In this document: positions 34,931-43,136 of the stretch, piece by piece
How positions within the stretch are numbered: position 1 is the first letter of the stretch
Layout: each line of letters opens with the position of its first letter
Assembly (NCBI RefSeq): GCF_964275005.1
Contig: NC_092685.1
Coordinates: 14,454,571-14,518,570, forward strand
Direction of reading: 5' to 3'
DNA length: 64,000 nucleotides
Origin: Diadema setosum
Taxonomy: Eukaryota > Echinodermata > Echinoidea > Diadematoida > Diadematidae
Translations under genes and position numbers: made by a program
The notes under the pieces: model-generated
What the model saw: only the letters and a program-made list of their open reading frames with translations
What the model was told of the DNA's origin: nothing
Database searches by the model: none

Positions 34931-37900
34931 TACCTAGAACTTGGGAGTTATGTATGGGTGCAAAGAAATTGTGAATCATAATGGTTTCTACATAAACCAC
35001 ATTTTTTTAGAGGTACCAACATGCACCCTTTAAACATTTCTGTTTTTCATTCACTACAGATTTGCACAACACTATCACTATGCACAGAACTTAATGAAAC
35101 CAAACTAGTACTTGTTGTTTCTTGTATAAATTTACAAAATACGTTCATACAGAAATACACAAACAAATAAATGACTAATTACAGTATGAAAACAGATAGG
35201 AAAATAAAAGGGTGCAATATGCCAGAACCTTTGAAAGAGAGCTCTGTAGGCAGTGAAATACGGGATTCCCAGCGTGGCGCCTTGTTTGAAGTCCAGATTG
35301 GTGTGGAGTTCGTACAAGTTGCTTTCCTCGGCGACGGTAAACTCGCCATATGTTCCCAGCACAGATGGTGTGCACATGTAGACTCTGTCCCCAGGCTTTT
35401 TTTTTTTTTGTCAAGGAAGAAAGGTCCACGCCGAATGGTATGAAAGAGTTGCAACTGATTGAATGGTAGATACTGTGGACTAAATGCTACCCAACCTATT
35501 GAACACGTTCTGATTTTCTTGAGTGGTATTACACAACAAAAGAGCTTCATATATCTTCTTATCAATTGGAATTTTGATAGCATGAAGGGGTAGTGATTTG
35601 GTCCAACTGTTGTCGAAATAGTTGTCAGCCAAAAACAATATAAAAAAGATTTAAATTTTTATATTCTCATAACTAATACTTCTCTGACTTCTAGATATGA
35701 CAAGTAACATGGACAAGGTGCATTAACAATTTTACTTAAACTAACTTTAGCCATATAAAGTGCACTCCCGTTATAATGAACACGGTTTTAACAAAATTCC
35801 GGTTATAAAGAAGTAAAAATTTAGGCTGCAACATTATGCACTTTATGTATGTTTATTGTTTATTTGTTCAATATTTTGATATAACGAAAGGAGACTGCCG
35901 GTCCCCGAGGATTTCCTTATAACGAGAATCCACTGCATGTAGAAGTAGTGTTACTGGAACTTCAAAAGCTCCCCCCCCCCCCATAAAAAAAAAACAAAAA
36001 CAAACAAAAACAAAAACAAAAACACATAAATGACTGCACCAAATACAAATTGGTAATGCAAGCTGATCTACTCTGCTATTTGTCCAACACAATAACATAA
36101 AAACACTTGATAAAATCAATGCATTTTTTACACATTATACACCTCTCGATACATTTCTTGAATCTAGTATGTAGGAGAAATTTAGTATGAATGATCACCT
36201 ATCTGTTTTACACTAAGGCCATCATCCTTGTCAAGGATTTGCTCATGATGATGGTCTCCTGTGTTTCTGTTATATCTAGAGTTGCTTACTTTGCCTTTTT
36301 GAACGACAGGTTCATGTGATTCTTAAGTTTGCATGTAACACATAAAATAACACCTGCCTGTCTTCATTTTGTATCTTTATAAAATAATGTCGCACTTTTT
36401 TTGTTAATCACCTATCCGTGTTCAACTGTTAGATTTAAAGAATGTTATACCTGGTACTTTGTTCAACTGACTTTGTGTTACATTTATGTATAGACCGATT
36501 CGGGTTCGTTGAGGGCAGCAGACAAGTTGCGGTTACAGGGTGCAGCCATTAGCTCTAGCTACGGTGTCCCCGCCTACCCTCCCCCACCCCCCAGGCAACA
36601 GACACAGCTCAGCAGAGAGCTATGTATTCACGCTGAGTCACAGTGGTAAACATGTTTATCGCGCACTTGTAGCAGGAGTACGCACACTTATAACAAAGGT
36701 TCGCGCACTCAGTACGAGATGCCTATTGGCTAAAATTACCATGCATCAGTTTTTCATTCAGTGCGCGTAGGGAGGGGGGTGGGGAAGTGGGAAGGTAGAC
36801 GTGAACACCGCAGTAATGGCGCTGCCCATGCCGATAATACACAAATCGCCTCATAGAATCGGTCTATAGGAAAAAAATAATATGCAGAATTAAAGTATGT
36901 CAATCAATCAATCACTTCAGTACTTCCAAAAAGACCTCACCTTGTACTTTTGCACCTTAGACCCGACCTTTTCCACCGTCCCTGCAGCGTCTGACCCCGG
37001 GGTGTAGGGGAGTGGAGGAAGCACGGCTCTGTTGCCGCTCCTGATGTACGTATCCACTGGATTCACACCAGCTGCCACTACCTTCACAAGTACCTGCCAG
37101 ATTAAGAAGGGGATAGTAGACGGCAATCTGATTACAGTCGACTCCTGTTATAACGAAGTCCTTGGGACCGGCAATTTTCTTTCGTTATGTCAAAACTTCA
37201 TAATAACTGAACAAATAAACAATTAAAAAAAAACATTGATTTGATAATGTTGGGGCATGAATTTTCACTTCGTTGTAACTGGAATTTTGTTATAACATGT
37301 TCGTTGTAACGGGAGTGCACTGTACCATAACAACAACAAAGCAGGCCTGACCCGAGCATCAATACGCTTGTAGGCAAACCAGATCTAAATTTGAGATTGA
37401 TTAGGCATTAGCCATGAAAGCAGAGAAATTACATCAAATATCATTCATAAGTTAAGAAAGTACATAGCGATTATAAAAAATAAAATCAAGAAGACCTGTA
37501 ACGAAGGTTATTATAGAATGGGTACCGGATAGCAAGAATCCTGCAATCTCATTGGTCGAGAGCTACGTGTTTATTTATACTGGCCACACTCCGTGTCACA
37601 GTGGTAAACATGCTATCGCGCACTTGTAGCAAGAGTACGCACACTTGTAACAAAGATTCACGCATTAAGCAAGCGTTCGCGCACTTATTACGAGACGCCT
37701 ATTGGCTAAAACAACCATGCATCAGTTTTTTACTGATGCACGGTTAATCATGCGTCCAGTGAAAACAGATGCATGGTTTTCGGGCTCTCGTCTATGGCAA
37801 GCCAAAAGGAAATGCATCCAGTAAATTTGTCATCGGATAACACGATAGAAAAATAGGGTTTTGGCGAGAAAATTACCCATTCTATAAAACAGATGACGCA

Positions 37901-38714
37901 CATGTCTTTTTGTGCGTCAGTTGGAATATAGTGTGCATGCGGTAAGTATGGAATTTAGCCTAAACCCACTCGGCTTCGCCTCGTGGGTTCAGCATTCCAT
38001 AGTTACCTTATGCACACAATTCCGACTGACGCACTCAGACCTGTGCATCATTTGTATACTGTAATGCATACTTATTCTGTATTGGACAATGATTTTTTTT
38101 TTATTTTTTATGTATACATTGGACTGAGGAGGTAAATCACAGGAGTGTTGAGGGAATGATTGATCCTAAATTTGTTCAGCCTACCAGTGATCTATCGGCA
38201 TTATTTCTAGAAATTCTAGAATTTATGAATGTATATGTCAGTTAAGATTGTTCTGCAGAAAATGAGAGCAAATCAGGGTCATACTAATTTTCCTTGAAAG
38301 AAAGAAGGAATGGTAATTTCTGTTATCTTTTGGTAACATTAACTATAAACGTCAGGTAGCAGTCACTTTGATGTGTATTAACAAGTCATACTAACCAGAA
38401 AACATCAAAAGGATGGCGCAGTAACTCTTCAGGAGTGACTGCGGTTTCTATTATCTATATTATGGAGTTCATGTTACATCCACAGTTACCCACTGTTGAG
38501 TTCCACATATTAAGAATTATGTCTTGTTAACATGATAATAGTTGGTCAATTCCAGCTTAAAAACTGTTGCACATTTAATACCTACGCTACGGATGAACTG
38601 CTTGGTAACTGATTGGCATTTTACCTGGTTTTCTGCTGGTTCTGGAATAGGAAGTCCAGACTCTACTTTCATGACCTCTGGGCCACCAAACTGGGCAACT
38701 CGGACTGCTCTCAT
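28550..38714 (-). CDS. CRYZ: Quinone oxidoreductase, zeta-crystallin type (8 coding exons)
   Basis: Joined exons (38714-38625, 37093-36941, 35395-35229, 33424-33373, 31382-31233, 30524-30423, 29897-29802, 28711-28550) give 323 residues against 329 in human CRYZ, remembered from the family. It is a cytosolic NADPH:quinone reductase of the zinc-less MDR family, reducing quinones by single electrons. What shows this: [17 protein letters not shown] at 1-17, [12 protein letters not shown] at about 39-50, [31 protein letters not shown], the dinucleotide-binding GxxGxxG (GASGAVG, 150-156), [45 protein letters not shown] and C-terminal GRIVLVP. No zinc-binding cysteine cluster is seen. Every junction is GT-AG and keeps phase. 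An in-frame ATG at 38744 would add ten residues; 38714 matches the conserved start of the fold. Introns are packed with small transposons. Expression cannot be judged from sequence. Confidence 0.96.
29050..29160. repeat. Short minisatellite in CRYZ intron 7
   Basis: About four imperfect copies of GCAAGGGAGCTCATA-like units at irregular spacing of 25 to 50 bp. Confidence 0.6.
29802..29897 (-). CDS. CRYZ: CRYZ coding exon 7
   Basis: Thirty-two codons, [20 protein letters not shown] to MLALTTK; acceptor ACACAG|GTTGTT, donor ACTAAA|GTAAGT. Confidence 0.94.
30003..30204. mobile_element. Tc1/mariner-like MITE in CRYZ intron 6
   Basis: Left CTGTAAAAGTGGATATTTTT and the right-end complement CTGTAAAAATTGATATTTTC are inverted repeats of about 24 bp. 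TA precedes the left end; the right flank is TG, so one duplication has probably mutated. Confidence 0.75.
30423..30524 (-). CDS. CRYZ: CRYZ coding exon 6
   Basis: Thirty-four codons, [20 protein letters not shown] to LSPGGTVA; acceptor CCCAG|GATGCC, donor GTGGCG|GTAAGT. Confidence 0.94.
31233..31382 (-). CDS. CRYZ: CRYZ coding exon 5
   Basis: Fifty codons, [20 protein letters not shown] to [10 protein letters not shown], continuing the Rossmann fold. Acceptor CTGTAG|GTAGGG, donor ATAATG|GTAACA. Confidence 0.94.
31808..32797 (+). mobile_element. Dispersed element with tandem X-box motifs (CRYZ intron 4)
   Basis: Head CTAGAAATGTCGCTACAGCG then GGTTATACCCCCGCCA; tail (GACC)n then TTTTGGCAGGGGTATA, complementary to the head. 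The interior has about five units of 158-163 bp. Each contains the 14-bp palindromic motif GTTACCATGGCAAC (31936-31949, 32099-32112, 32260-32273, 32577-32590) or a two-mismatch form (32418-32431). The last two units are nearly identical. The head matches that of the DR1-type element at 23895. No protein is encoded; open frames inside are repeat translations. Confidence 0.8.
33373..33424 (-). CDS. CRYZ: CRYZ coding exon 4 (52 bp)
   Basis: A small exon encoding [18 protein letters not shown], the first glycine-rich turn of the NADPH-binding fold. Acceptor TTCAACAG|A, donor GGTGCT|GTGAGT. Confidence 0.93.
33592..33671. mobile_element. 80-bp piggyBac-like miniature element
   Basis: TTAA on both sides, then CCCGTTCCATACGG at the left and complement CCCGTTCCACAC at the right. 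CCC ends with TTAA target duplication fit piggyBac-type MITEs. It lies in CRYZ intron 3. Confidence 0.8.
34500..34615 (+). mobile_element. LINE 3' end with (GAATTT)n tail
   Basis: GATATTGGAAATAAAATTTT followed by five TTGAAT/GAATTT units at about 34585-34614, a typical CR1/L2-like terminus. In CRYZ intron 3, antisense to the gene. Confidence 0.45.
35229..35395 (-). CDS. CRYZ: CRYZ coding exon 3
   Basis: Residues [20 protein letters not shown] to [10 protein letters not shown] plus two bases of the next codon. The acceptor is an unusual A-run ending AAAG|CCTGGGG, with the pyrimidine stretch lying upstream of the A-run. Donor CAAAG|GTTCTG. Confidence 0.93.
35757..35936. mobile_element. pogo/Tigger-like MITE (copy 2, inverted)
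   Basis: Left AAGTGCACTCCCGTTATAA and right-end complement CAGTGGATTCTCGTTATAA are inverted repeats. The internal GAAGTAAAAATTT block is shared with copies 1 and 3. In CRYZ intron 2. Confidence 0.75.
36491..36866. mobile_element. TA-flanked MITE (TAGACCGATTC ends)
   Basis: Inverted ends TAGACCGATTC and complement, TA at 36489-36490 and 36867-36868, 376 bp. Its internal block CAGTGGTAAACATG, CGCGCACTTGTAGCA, GCCTATTGGCTAAAA recurs in the element at 37514-37884, so the two are one family with diverged ends. In CRYZ intron 2. Confidence 0.8.
36941..37093 (-). CDS. CRYZ: CRYZ coding exon 2
   Basis: Fifty-one codons, [20 protein letters not shown] to [10 protein letters not shown]; acceptor CTGGCAG|GTACTT, donor TACAAG|GTGAGG. 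Covers the start of the GroES-like substrate domain. Confidence 0.95.
37135..37322. mobile_element. pogo/Tigger-like MITE (copy 3)
   Basis: TA at 37133-37134 and 37323-37324. Inverted ends are CAGTCGACTCCTGTTATAAC and CAGTGCACTCCCGTTACAAC. 188 bp, non-coding. In CRYZ intron 1, about 40 bp from exon 2. Confidence 0.85.
37514..37884. mobile_element. TA-flanked MITE (TAGAATGGGTA ends)
   Basis: Perfect inverted ends TAGAATGGGTA and complement, TA duplicated outside. 371 bp; shares a central block of about 130 bp with 36491-36866. In CRYZ intron 1. Confidence 0.85.
37885..38063. mobile_element. Fold-back element, arms of about 78 bp
   Basis: Left arm (GACGCACATG, TGTGCGTCAG, GTGTGCATGCGGTAA, TAAACCCAC) and right arm are inverted copies around centre TCGGCTTCGCCTC at about 37978. 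Directly abuts the preceding MITE, sharing its TA. Confidence 0.85.
38625..38714 (-). CDS. CRYZ: CRYZ coding exon 1
   Basis: Thirty codons, [20 protein letters not shown] to PEPAENQ; donor AACCAG|GTAAAA. Upstream on this strand are possible acceptors (GCTCAG|AGGGTA and GAGAG|CTCAG), so the exon probably extends 5' as leader or as coding sequence from another exon. Confidence 0.92.
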
Positions 38715-38978
38715 GATGTTGGACACTACCCTCTGAGCTCTCATTACATTAAATCAAGGAATCCAAAGGCTCGCTGTGCAGGATCTGTCAAAAGATGTGG
38801 CATGAAGAAACATACGTAATTAGCATCATTCAGGTTTTTCTTGTGTGGGTGGGTAGGGGACTATATATGCATCAGGTTGGCACCCATGCTCTTTTTGCGA
38901 TAAACGAAGTGGGATCTTTTATGTGCATGAGTCACTGCTAACCAAAGAGATTTGTTGGCCTAGGAGGGGGCTGCAGCC

Positions 38979-39190
38979 CCCCCCCCCCCCCACACACACA
39001 CACACACACTTTTGGCTCGGTAAAAAAAATAAATAAATAAAAATGGGGGAAAAATTGGGGGAAAAAAAGACACAACATCCATGAATTTCAATTTCCAAAG
39101 AATTCCGCCCTTAGATCCTTCCAGTCTAAGAGGGGTGGGTTGACTGTTGACCTTGACACCATACCTCCCATGGGCCCTGGTCCCGCAGGC

Positions 39191-39235
<45 letters not shown>
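38979..39235. repeat. C-run/(CA)n tracts and dispersed-repeat remnant
   Basis: Two poly-C runs followed by (CA)n at 38979-39008 and 39190-39235, enclosing a block (CCGCCCTTAGATCCTTCC) shared with about 18241. This duplicated C-run plus CA layout may mark the two ends of one element. Confidence 0.7.
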
Positions 39236-39237
<2 letters not shown>

Positions 39238-39299
39238 AAAACGTTCTATCTGCGGCCTCTGCTGGTTTACAATTAACTGTTACACATAATTAACAGTGA

Positions 39300-39365
39300 C
39301 AATGAGACTCGGGAATCGAACCCGGCACAAACCAAAGTCAGTTCTTGCTAAATGTTGTGGAGATA
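39300..39365 (-). other. Possible tRNA-derived SINE fragment (B box)
   Basis: On the minus strand GGGTTCGATTCCC is a perfect pol III B box (complement at 39311-39323), with a weak A-box-like TTAGCAAGAACTG about 20 nt upstream. No full cloverleaf forms, so it is not called a tRNA. Confidence 0.25.
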
Positions 39366-39668
39366 ATTAACTATAAAATACACAGCCCAGTCGCTGTACA
39401 TGGTACGTCGCGACAGGGCTGTACGCGCGCGACCACCAACCACTAGGAGAGCGACGTAATCGTATCACGATAGCTTTGAATTTTGATACTTAACATCATT
39501 TTTGTCACCTCAAACTCATCGAGTATACTCTTCAATATTTACTCTACATCTGATGCTATCAGTATTCAAATGTACGCAATGAAACTTACCGAAATTGATC
39601 ATCATATCCAGCATGTCCACACGGTACACAATCTTTCACGCCAGGCCTAACTATACACTTGAACACAG

Positions 39669-39703
39669 CACAGTCGCTGTACATGGTACGTCGACGTACC
39701 ATG
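39669..39703. repeat. 22-bp perfect palindrome next to a direct repeat
   Basis: 39682-39703 is a perfect palindrome with half-site CATGGTACGTC. The segment AGTCGCTGTACATGGTACGT at about 39670 also occurs at about 39389, where the palindrome is not completed. Confidence 0.85.
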
Positions 39704-40233
39704 GAATTGCGCCAGAAAGTGTCATTTTATTTGTTCCACGGACTTATCGCAAGTGGTCTCCATGGACCCAGTGTGGCGAACTATTCTTCTGTAATAGAAA
39801 CATGCATTTAACGTGAGTAAAGTATTCTGTTTAAAGGAGAAAAGTATACATTTTCCTAAGTTTTGTAGTTGTGTTGAGGTTCCTCACTTTGAGGCTGCAT
39901 GCCGCGCTCGTCAGACGCTGTTTTCGCATAGCGTAACAGCGTCTGGTCGGGCTAGTATCTCCTGTACTTTGCAAATGCTACCAGGGCAACCGTTGGCGTT
40001 GCCGTACTATGTTTTACCTGTAATTTTACCCACAGATTACATGCAAGGACGCAAGGAGAATTTCGAACGGGTTAGACTGTCCATATTTCACATGTAGGCT
40101 GCATGCGAACACTACACAGCAGTTTGGACCCAATCGCAACATTCATCTATCATGTAAGTTAATCATACCGTCGTATCAGCTAGCTCATATAACATAACAA
40201 TAACGACAACATTATCATTCTGACTGTACTAAC

Positions 40234-40560
40234 CAGCTAATCCGGTGGACTGGAAGAGGCTCTTCGAAATTTCGCTTGGCGTACAATACTGTAGTGTGCT
40301 CTGCAAATACCGAACTTTGAGCAGCTTGTTGTCCTGGGACGGCACGGACCCTTCTACAGCTAGCCCTTCTACAGTACAGTGCTGTGTACTGTGTATGTGA
40401 ATGTTAGGAAGTCGGCCACGGGAAGCGTCGTGCGGCGCGGTCGTGTACAGACACATTGAAAGGAAACTTTGGGGGCATCATCCAGGCACGAGAGTCGTGC
40501 AAAAGGCGATTCTGGCTGAAGGGGGCGTGGTCGGCATACTCGACGCACCTGGGATCGGAT
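40234..40560 (-). promoter_or_regulatory. Candidate CRYZ promoter / 5' exon (GC-rich)
   Basis: About 17 CpGs cluster between 40410 and 40590 in an otherwise CpG-poor region upstream of CRYZ. On the minus strand an open frame from ATG at 40456 runs to a donor-like site TTAGCTG|GTTAGT at 40233/40234. Joined to the acceptor GAGAG|CTCAG before exon 1 it would stay in frame and add a leader ending STGLA-AQRVVSNI. It could equally be untranslated. No transcript evidence is available here. Confidence 0.3.
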
Positions 40561-40691
40561 CCCCTGACATCAACTTTGACGATATGTTTAGCTTGAGCAG
40601 ATGAAAAATGAATAGATCTACAAATTAAAAACTTCAGAAACTGTTCGATCAAAACATGTCTTGTGGAGTTGTTATTATTTGTTTGCTTGTT

Positions 40692-40693
<2 letters not shown>

Positions 40694-40731
<38 letters not shown>
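40694..40731. repeat. (GT)n microsatellite
   Basis: About 18 GT units after a (GTTT)n stretch. Confidence 0.95.
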
Positions 40732-40735
<4 letters not shown>

Positions 40736-40739
40736 TAGC

Positions 40740-41159
40740 GCCCACTAAGCTCCTCCCCCTTTGCTGTTGACGAAATCATGAAAGGCAAGAGACATATGGA
40801 GGGATGGTAGTAGTTGTCAAAAAAAAAAAGAAGAAAAAAAATCGTTTCATATCATCAAAATATATTGCTTCAATCAAACAATACCTGAATATTCATATAA
40901 AGACCCATTCACGTCAGTAGCAGTCATCATGGACACAGGACCTGAATTGGTCATCAGCGGCCTTGAAAGAAAAACATTGTCATTTGCAATTTGTGTAAAT
41001 AATTGCATGATATTGCAGTTGTGGATGAAGTCGTAACTGATTGGTCGCGTATTTTTGCTGCTGCCATGCATAATCATTATTAACGGCAATTATTGCAGCT
41101 TACAAACCTCGCTATAAAGCGAAATCTATAATAGGGTATTGACGAACCATGCTAAGGTG
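40740..41159. other. No gene recognised
   Basis: AT-rich intergenic sequence with an A-run near 40820; nothing supported. Confidence 0.5.
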
Positions 41160-41164
41160 CACGG

Positions 41165-41420
41165 ATGCGCATGAGCACGCATGAGTTTGAGTTGAGTTGA
41201 GTTTATTTTATTTATACACGGAAATAAAAGCCTGCTTTCAGCTGGACAGCTGTTTTTCAGCAATGCCGTGTTTTATATCGAATAACAAAGCATACATACA
41301 CACGGCGAAAATACAAACATTTACAATGATATACAATAAATGACAAACACTGAACAAGTTACAAAAGAAAATCAATGAAAAAAATACAGATATTAAAAAA
41401 AAGAACAAAGAAAAGCATAT
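41165..41420 (-). mobile_element. LINE 3' end (CR1/L2-like), reverse
   Basis: On the minus strand a non-coding tail (GTGTTTTATATCGAATAAC complement, CAGCTGTCCAGCTGAAAGC, GGCTTTTATTTCCGTG) runs into TAAATAAAATAAACTCAACT and a short (TCAAC)n end. The structure fits a 5'-truncated LINE. Confidence 0.5.
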
Positions 41421-42820
41421 CACCTGCTCCCTTTATAAAGATGCTCGATGCAGAAATTTGATGAGGATATTCAGATTTGTATTCAGATAAAGTTTGTATC
41501 AACTGTTGAAAGTTTGTATCAACTGTTGAAACTCTGTACCCAGTTTATGTAACCACTTTCGGATGCAAAAGTCTATACATAGACACCACCCGGAGGCTTC
41601 CTTTTTAAATATACAACAATCAGGATATATTTTGAAAAAAAACCCCAAGAACATAATATGTACAGTGAAAATTGACTACGTTTTGTTGATGAATCACATT
41701 AACCTTTATACTACAATCTTTCTTACCACCAAGTTATAGAAAATTCTTCAAGGTTTGCATTTCTTGCAAACTTACTTGAATAGTTCACTTCGACCGTCAG
41801 ACAATCACCATTATGAAGGTTTTTGCTTTGTTTTGTTGTTCTATTTTAATAGATAAACCATGATTAAAATGTGTAATTCCTCTTCAAATGTATTTTTACT
41901 CAAGAAGTAAAGTAAAATCAAACAAAGACAATTTCACTAGAACCGGAATTTGAAAAAAAGAAGAAAATGATGGGATTTAAAGTTTCACAAGTTTTCATTT
42001 AATAGTGAAAATATTTGTCGCAACCCAATTATTTCTATTTAGGATGAAATAATCATGTAATGACCTTATGAGTCCCACACAAATCTGCAGCTAATTTCTA
42101 TTTCTTTGTTAAAAAAAAAAATGAGATCCGTAAGAATTATTAGGCTACCATGCATACTTAAAAATCAATTTTTATTTTTGACAACAAATCGAGGAGGAAT
42201 TTTAAGTGGTGATGATATTAGGACATCTTACTTCGTTGGCATATCAGCGAGCTTTAGATCTGTGACGCGGAACGCTATAAAACGACGCTATCAGACAAAA
42301 AAACAAAAACAAAAAAAAACTGTGTTCTGCACATGCGCGAGACAGCTGATTCCATTGTTCCACCCGGTATGAGGAGGAGTCTTAGCGTTCGCGTCGCAGA
42401 TATATAGCTCGCTGCTAACACTGTTTTGTTAAAATATTGTGAAAATCTTGAAAAGTCCAAAACTTTTTGTCAGGTTATGCCTCGGTTATGCCCGATGGGA
42501 ATGAAACTTGAGCCATTCTATTTGTGATACCAAATCACTCCATTCAGTCCGATCATTGCACTCGGGACCCCGTGGCATTGCTCTTCAGTCAATTTTCATT
42601 GGGTATGTGGTATCAATAAGATAACCCCACCCCCATCTATACATGACTCTCAACATTCTGATAAAGGAATTTTTGCTGCAATCCGACTCTTAGACATAAA
42701 AAGTCTTTTCATTCCATGTGTATCGCTCTTTTTTTTTTTTTTTTTTTGATAAAGACCCATTCACATCAGTTGAATTTATATAAACACGATTGTAATCAAA
42801 ATCCACAGACATGTTATTAA
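41421..42820. other. No gene recognised
   Basis: AT-rich intergenic sequence; a short duplication of AGTTTGTATCAACTGTTGAA at about 41490-41530, and a T-run at 42730-42747. No exon recognised. Confidence 0.5.
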
Positions 42821-42827
42821 CGCGCTG

Positions 42828-43130
42828 CAGAGACTCCAACTCTCCCGTTTTCGACGGGAGATCTCCCGCCGAAAACCCATTTTTGCAAAATCTCCCGTTC
42901 TCCCGCTTGAGATTTAATTTCTCCCGCCCTGGCTCTGTGTCTCCCGTTGGAAAGGATTTCTTACTTATTGCTATTGTATGTTGAAAAAATAAGCCTTAGA
43001 TAGCACCAGGGAGCATGTAGAACCCTAGGAACTTCGCGCTTCGCACACATCAACCTGGAGTCTCCCGTTTGCTAGGGGTTTCAGGCGGGAGAATCTCCAG
43101 ATCAGAAGGTGCTTTGGGTTGGAGTCTCTG
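42828..43130. mobile_element. MITE with CAGAGACTCCAAC ends and 6-bp duplication
   Basis: Exact 13-bp inverted ends, CAGAGACTCCAAC at 42828-42840 and complement at 43118-43130, flanked by GCGCTG at 42822-42827 and 43131-43136. The 303-bp interior is rich in TCTCCCG motifs that form short stems (TCTCCCGT/ACGGGAGA). CAG-type ends recall hAT elements, but a 6-bp rather than 8-bp duplication leaves the superfamily open. Confidence 0.85.
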
Positions 43131-43136
43131 GCGCTG

